From positions 1 through 42,166 of the forward strand of contig PNJQ01000029.1 in the NCBI GenBank assembly GCA_013821985.1: a DNA stretch of 42,166 bases. Direction: 5' to 3'. Every line of letters starts with the position of its first letter. Position 1 is the first letter of the stretch. This stretch comes from Opitutus sp. (GTDB taxonomy: Bacteria > Verrucomicrobiota > Verrucomicrobiia > Opitutales > Opitutaceae). Positions 39,811 through 42,166 of this stretch are shown here, piece after piece. The notes under the pieces are model-generated. The model did no database searches. It had not been told where the DNA came from and saw only the letters and a list, made by a program, of their open reading frames with translations. The position numbers and the translations under genes are program-made.

Positions 39811-40338
39811 TCATTTTTCCGACGTGCGCTTGAGTTTGGCCAGGCCGGCTTCGAAGTCCGGGCCGACGAGCTTGTCGAGAAAGAGGCCGAACCAGCGGTT
39901 GAGCGGGTTGAAGCCGAGATCGCCTTCGTCGGACCAGACCACGCGCGTGCCGGTGCTTTCCGCCGTCAGGGCGAAGGCGCCGGTCGAAACCGTGCCGAGG
40001 TCCGGGAACTCGAGGCGATAAACGAGGCGCTGCCACGGCTCGATCGCGGTCAGCGTCGCCCTGCCGTTGCCCTCCTTCTTGCTCTCCCACGCTGACCACG
40101 CGCCGATAACCATCTGCTCGGGCGAGTAGGAGTTCTTGATCTCCGGGTCGCGCTCGAACCAGACGCCCCACGTCCGCCACTCCCGCATGTCGGCAAGTCG
40201 TGGGAAAATCGCCGCCGCCGGCGCCTGGATGACGATCGAGCGCTCGACGCGGTAGTGTCGCGGCAACAGATAGGCCGCGAGCACCAGAGCGACGATGAAG
40301 GCGGCGAGGCCGCCGAGCAGGCGTAGGATCAGTTTCAT
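39811..40338 (-). CDS. SRPBCC-family (polyketide cyclase/START-like) protein
   Basis: The product is 175 aa. The N-terminal membrane anchor (LRLLGGLAAFIVALVLAAYL) is followed by HYRVERSIVIQAPAAAIFPR and LADMREWRTWGVWFERDPEI, the typical start of an SRPBCC ligand-binding fold. Alternating strands follow (RATLTAIEPWQRLVYRLEF, TRVVWSDEGDLG). Family members bind lipids or hydrophobic ligands; the ligand here is unknown. It is anchored in the inner membrane with the domain probably outside. It is divergent from the ribonucleotide reductase gene. Confidence 0.85.
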   Translation of the reverse strand: MKLILRLLGGLAAFIVALVLAAYLLPRHYRVERSIVIQAPAAAIFPRLADMREWRTWGVWFERDPEIKNSYSPEQMVIGAWSAWESKKEGNGRATLTAIEPWQRLVYRLEFPDLGTVSTGAFALTAESTGTRVVWSDEGDLGFNPLNRWFGLFLDKLVGPDFEAGLAKLKRTSEK

Positions 40339-40553
40339 AGCGTGGGTTGACTTATGACGCGGGCCGTCGGCCGCGCACGTCGAAATCCGCTGAAAGCCGA
40401 CCGCGTGACACCCAAACGCGACGGCAACGCAACGAAATTTTCCCAGAAAAAATTTCCGACAATTTATGCGCAGAGATTCGCGAGATTGCGCAACCGATGG
40501 TTAGCGGCGCGGTGATGCCCTGCGTATGATGCGCGTCCCCATTTTCCACCACC

Positions 40554-42166
40554 ATGACCGTCCCCACGCTTCTTTCCCGTCTCAATCACCGCCACGCCCG
40601 TCCCGCCATCGCCCCCGCCGACCGCCGCATCGTTAAACGCGACGGCACCACCGTGCCGTGGGACAACGACAAGGTTACGCGCGCCGTCGCGCTGGCGTTT
40701 TTCGAGGTCAAGCGCGGCACGACCGAGAATCCCCTGCGCGACGACGCCGGGGCGCGATACGGGCTCGATGCCGACACGTTTGCGCGCTGCCAGGCGATCG
40801 CCGCCCGCGTCGGCCGCATGATCGAGCTCATCTACCGCTCCGGCCGGCACCCGACGATCGAGGAGGTGCAGGACACGGTTGAGAAAGCCATCGCCGCCGA
40901 GGGCGAGTGGGAGATCGCGCGCAGCTACATCATCTATCGCGCGAAGAAAGCCGCGCATCGCCTCACGCATTTTCCGGAGAACGGCCTGAGCGACTACATC
41001 GCGATCTCGAAATACGCGCGCTATCGCCGCGATCTCGGCCGCCGCGAGTCGTTCCCCGAGGCGGCGCGCCGCGTGATGGCGATGCACCTGGAGCATTTCA
41101 AGGGGAAGCTCCCGCTCCGCGTCCCGCCGCCCGATGAAAAATCCCCCGCGTTGCCCGGCGACCGCCGGCTCCTTACCGAGTGGCTCGCGGGCGGCACGCT
41201 GTCCGACGCGATTCACCGCGCGTTCGGTGGCGTGGCGATGAAACGCGTGCTGCCTTCGATGCGCTCGCTCCAGTTTGGCGGCGATGCGATCCTCAAGAAC
41301 CATGCGCGCCTCTTCAACTGCTCGTTCAGTCCGGTGGATCGCTTGGATTTCTTCCGCGAATATTTCTTCCTGCTGCTCGCCGGCACGGGCTGCGGTTTTT
41401 CGGTGCAGCGCCACCACGTGGAGCTGCTGCCCACGCTCCCGGTCCGGGGCGAGGAAATGGAACTGCGCGTCGAACACTACACGATCGACGACACGATCGA
41501 AGGCTGGGCCGACGCGCTGCATTTCCTCCTGCGGAGCCATGCCGAGCACTTCAAGGCCGAGTTCAACTATTCGCGAATCCGCGCGCGCGGCGCCGCGCTC
41601 GTCACGGCCGGCGGCAAGGCGCCCGGTCACCTGCCGCTGAAGCAGGCGTTGATCGATGTTGAGGCGATCCTCGCCGGCGCGTCCGGCCGCAAGCTGCGCC
41701 CGATCGAGGTTTACGACATCTGCATGTTCACCGCGCGCGCCGTGCTCAGCGGCGGCATTCGCCGCTCGGCCACGATCTGCCTGTTTTCGCCGGACGACGA
41801 CGAGATGATGTCGGCCAAGACCGGCAATTGGTTCGAGAAAAACCCGCAGCGCTCCGCGTCGAACAATTCCGCCGTCGTCTCGCGCACGCAGTCGGACGAC
41901 ACGATTTTCCGCCGGCTCTTCCATGCGCAGAAGGAATTTGGCGAGCCGGGCTTCTATTTCGCGGATCAACCGGACTACGGTTGCAACCCCTGTTGTGAAA
42001 TCGGCCTGCACCCGGTCGTCGGCGGCGAGTTGGACGACGAGGTCGAGGTCGCGAAGCTGCGCGCGCTCGGCTACACCGGCTCGGTCGAGCCCGGCACGCG
42101 CCTCTCCGGCTGGCAGATGTGCAATCTCAGCACGATCAACGGCGCGGCGCTCCAGACCGTGGACGA
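40554..42166 (+). CDS. Ribonucleotide reductase catalytic subunit with ATP-cone (partial)
   Basis: Translated directly from ATG 40554; the frame is open through the right edge (537 codons in view). An ATP-cone (~25-130) begins IVKRDGTTVPWDNDKVTRAV and ends EWEIARSYIIYRAKKA. The catalytic barrel follows. Cys256 (LFNCSFSPVDRL) and Cys523 (MCNLSTIN) should be the redox pair, and Cys480 in CNPCCEI the thiyl-radical cysteine, with Asn478 and Glu482 alongside. These match E. coli NrdA Cys225, Cys462, Cys439, Asn437 and Glu441. NPC-x-E and LLAGTGCGFSVQ are closer to B12-dependent class II enzymes (nrdJ) than to class I, but the C-terminus is missing, so the class is uncertain. No cobalamin riboswitch or NrdR box was seen in the 215-nt gap upstream. 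A large antisense frame here is a shadow. Confidence 0.9.
   Translation, partial: MTVPTLLSRLNHRHARPAIAPADRRIVKRDGTTVPWDNDKVTRAVALAFFEVKRGTTENPLRDDAGARYGLDADTFARCQAIAARVGRMIELIYRSGRHPTIEEVQDTVEKAIAAEGEWEIARSYIIYRAKKAAHRLTHFPENGLSDYIAISKYARYRRDLGRRESFPEAARRVMAMHLEHFKGKLPLRVPPPDEKSPALPGDRRLLTEWLAGGTLSDAIHRAFGGVAMKRVLPSMRSLQFGGDAILKNHARLFNCSFSPVDRLDFFREYFFLLLAGTGCGFSVQRHHVELLPTLPVRGEEMELRVEHYTIDDTIEGWADALHFLLRSHAEHFKAEFNYSRIRARGAALVTAGGKAPGHLPLKQALIDVEAILAGASGRKLRPIEVYDICMFTARAVLSGGIRRSATICLFSPDDDEMMSAKTGNWFEKNPQRSASNNSAVVSRTQSDDTIFRRLFHAQKEFGEPGFYFADQPDYGCNPCCEIGLHPVVGGELDDEVEVAKLRALGYTGSVEPGTRLSGWQMCNLSTINGAALQTVD

Noticed and set aside
40339..40553. Cobalamin riboswitch or NrdR boxes before the ribonucleotide reductase
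   Set aside because: I looked for a B12-box-like segment and paired NrdR-type repeats and saw neither.
40464..42011. 515-codon minus-strand open frame over the ribonucleotide reductase
   Set aside because: The plus-strand frame contains an ATP-cone and all reductase cysteines. The antisense frame is a by-product of codon bias.

Overview
This is a GC-rich chromosomal window with dense coding on both strands and many short palindromic repeats between genes. The gene content suggests a Gram-negative, outer-membrane-bearing member of the Verrucomicrobiota, probably Opitutaceae-like. The pointers are an ECF sigma/FecR/TonB-receptor locus with an STN domain and a C-terminal Phe, RHS proteins, LytS/LytTR signalling and a REP-associated transposase. 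This assignment is an inference, because no rRNA or other phylogenetic marker is in the window. No tRNA, rRNA or CRISPR array was found.

Layout. 1-3.7 kb: a small LuxR-type HTH protein, a two-gene membrane unit (a HEFGH metalloprotease-like protein with a J-like N-terminus, then a polytopic membrane protein), and an Rcp1-type response regulator. 4.1-8.3 kb, minus strand: DsbD, a cysteine synthase 62 nt upstream of it, and a membrane protein with Mpv17/PMP22-like spacing. 8.7-17.3 kb, plus strand: ECF sigma factor, FecR, a TonB-dependent receptor with an STN domain, and a 1195-residue exported protein made of six thioredoxin-fold domains, four with WCGPC and two without cysteines. 17.3-19.7 kb: a repeat, a perfect palindrome, an orphan terminator, a small exported Ser/Thr/Ala-rich protein, and a LuxR regulator whose receiver lacks the phospho-acceptor Asp. 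19.7-27.8 kb, plus strand: an exported protein ending in a cysteine-free thioredoxin-like domain, a 2133-residue RHS/YD-repeat protein with Ig-like repeats, and two small genes coupled to its 3' end by ATGA overlaps. 27.8-30.95 kb: a second, 5'-truncated RHS tip with a different C-terminus, an overlapping candidate immunity gene, and a RAYT (TnpA-REP) transposase. These three are bounded by inverted copies of one ~25-bp repeat. 31.2-36.4 kb: a methionine/threonine cluster (PLP sulfhydrylase/gamma-synthase divergent from metX-thrA). 36.6-40.3 kb: a small membrane protein, a LytTR regulator and LytS-type kinase pair, a DUF1761-like protein and an SRPBCC protein. 40.55 kb to the end: the 5' part of a ribonucleotide reductase with an ATP-cone.

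Two parts deserve most attention. The first is the RHS locus with its tip/immunity/RAYT cassette, which looks like a toxin-tip reservoir placed directly behind its full-length acceptor. The second is the iron-type signalling operon that ends in a hexa-thioredoxin protein. A periplasmic redox theme (DsbD, six-domain thioredoxin protein, thioredoxin-like protein before RHS) runs through the first 21 kb. At least four families of palindromic repeats are spread through the intergenic space, and one pair lies inside a coding sequence.
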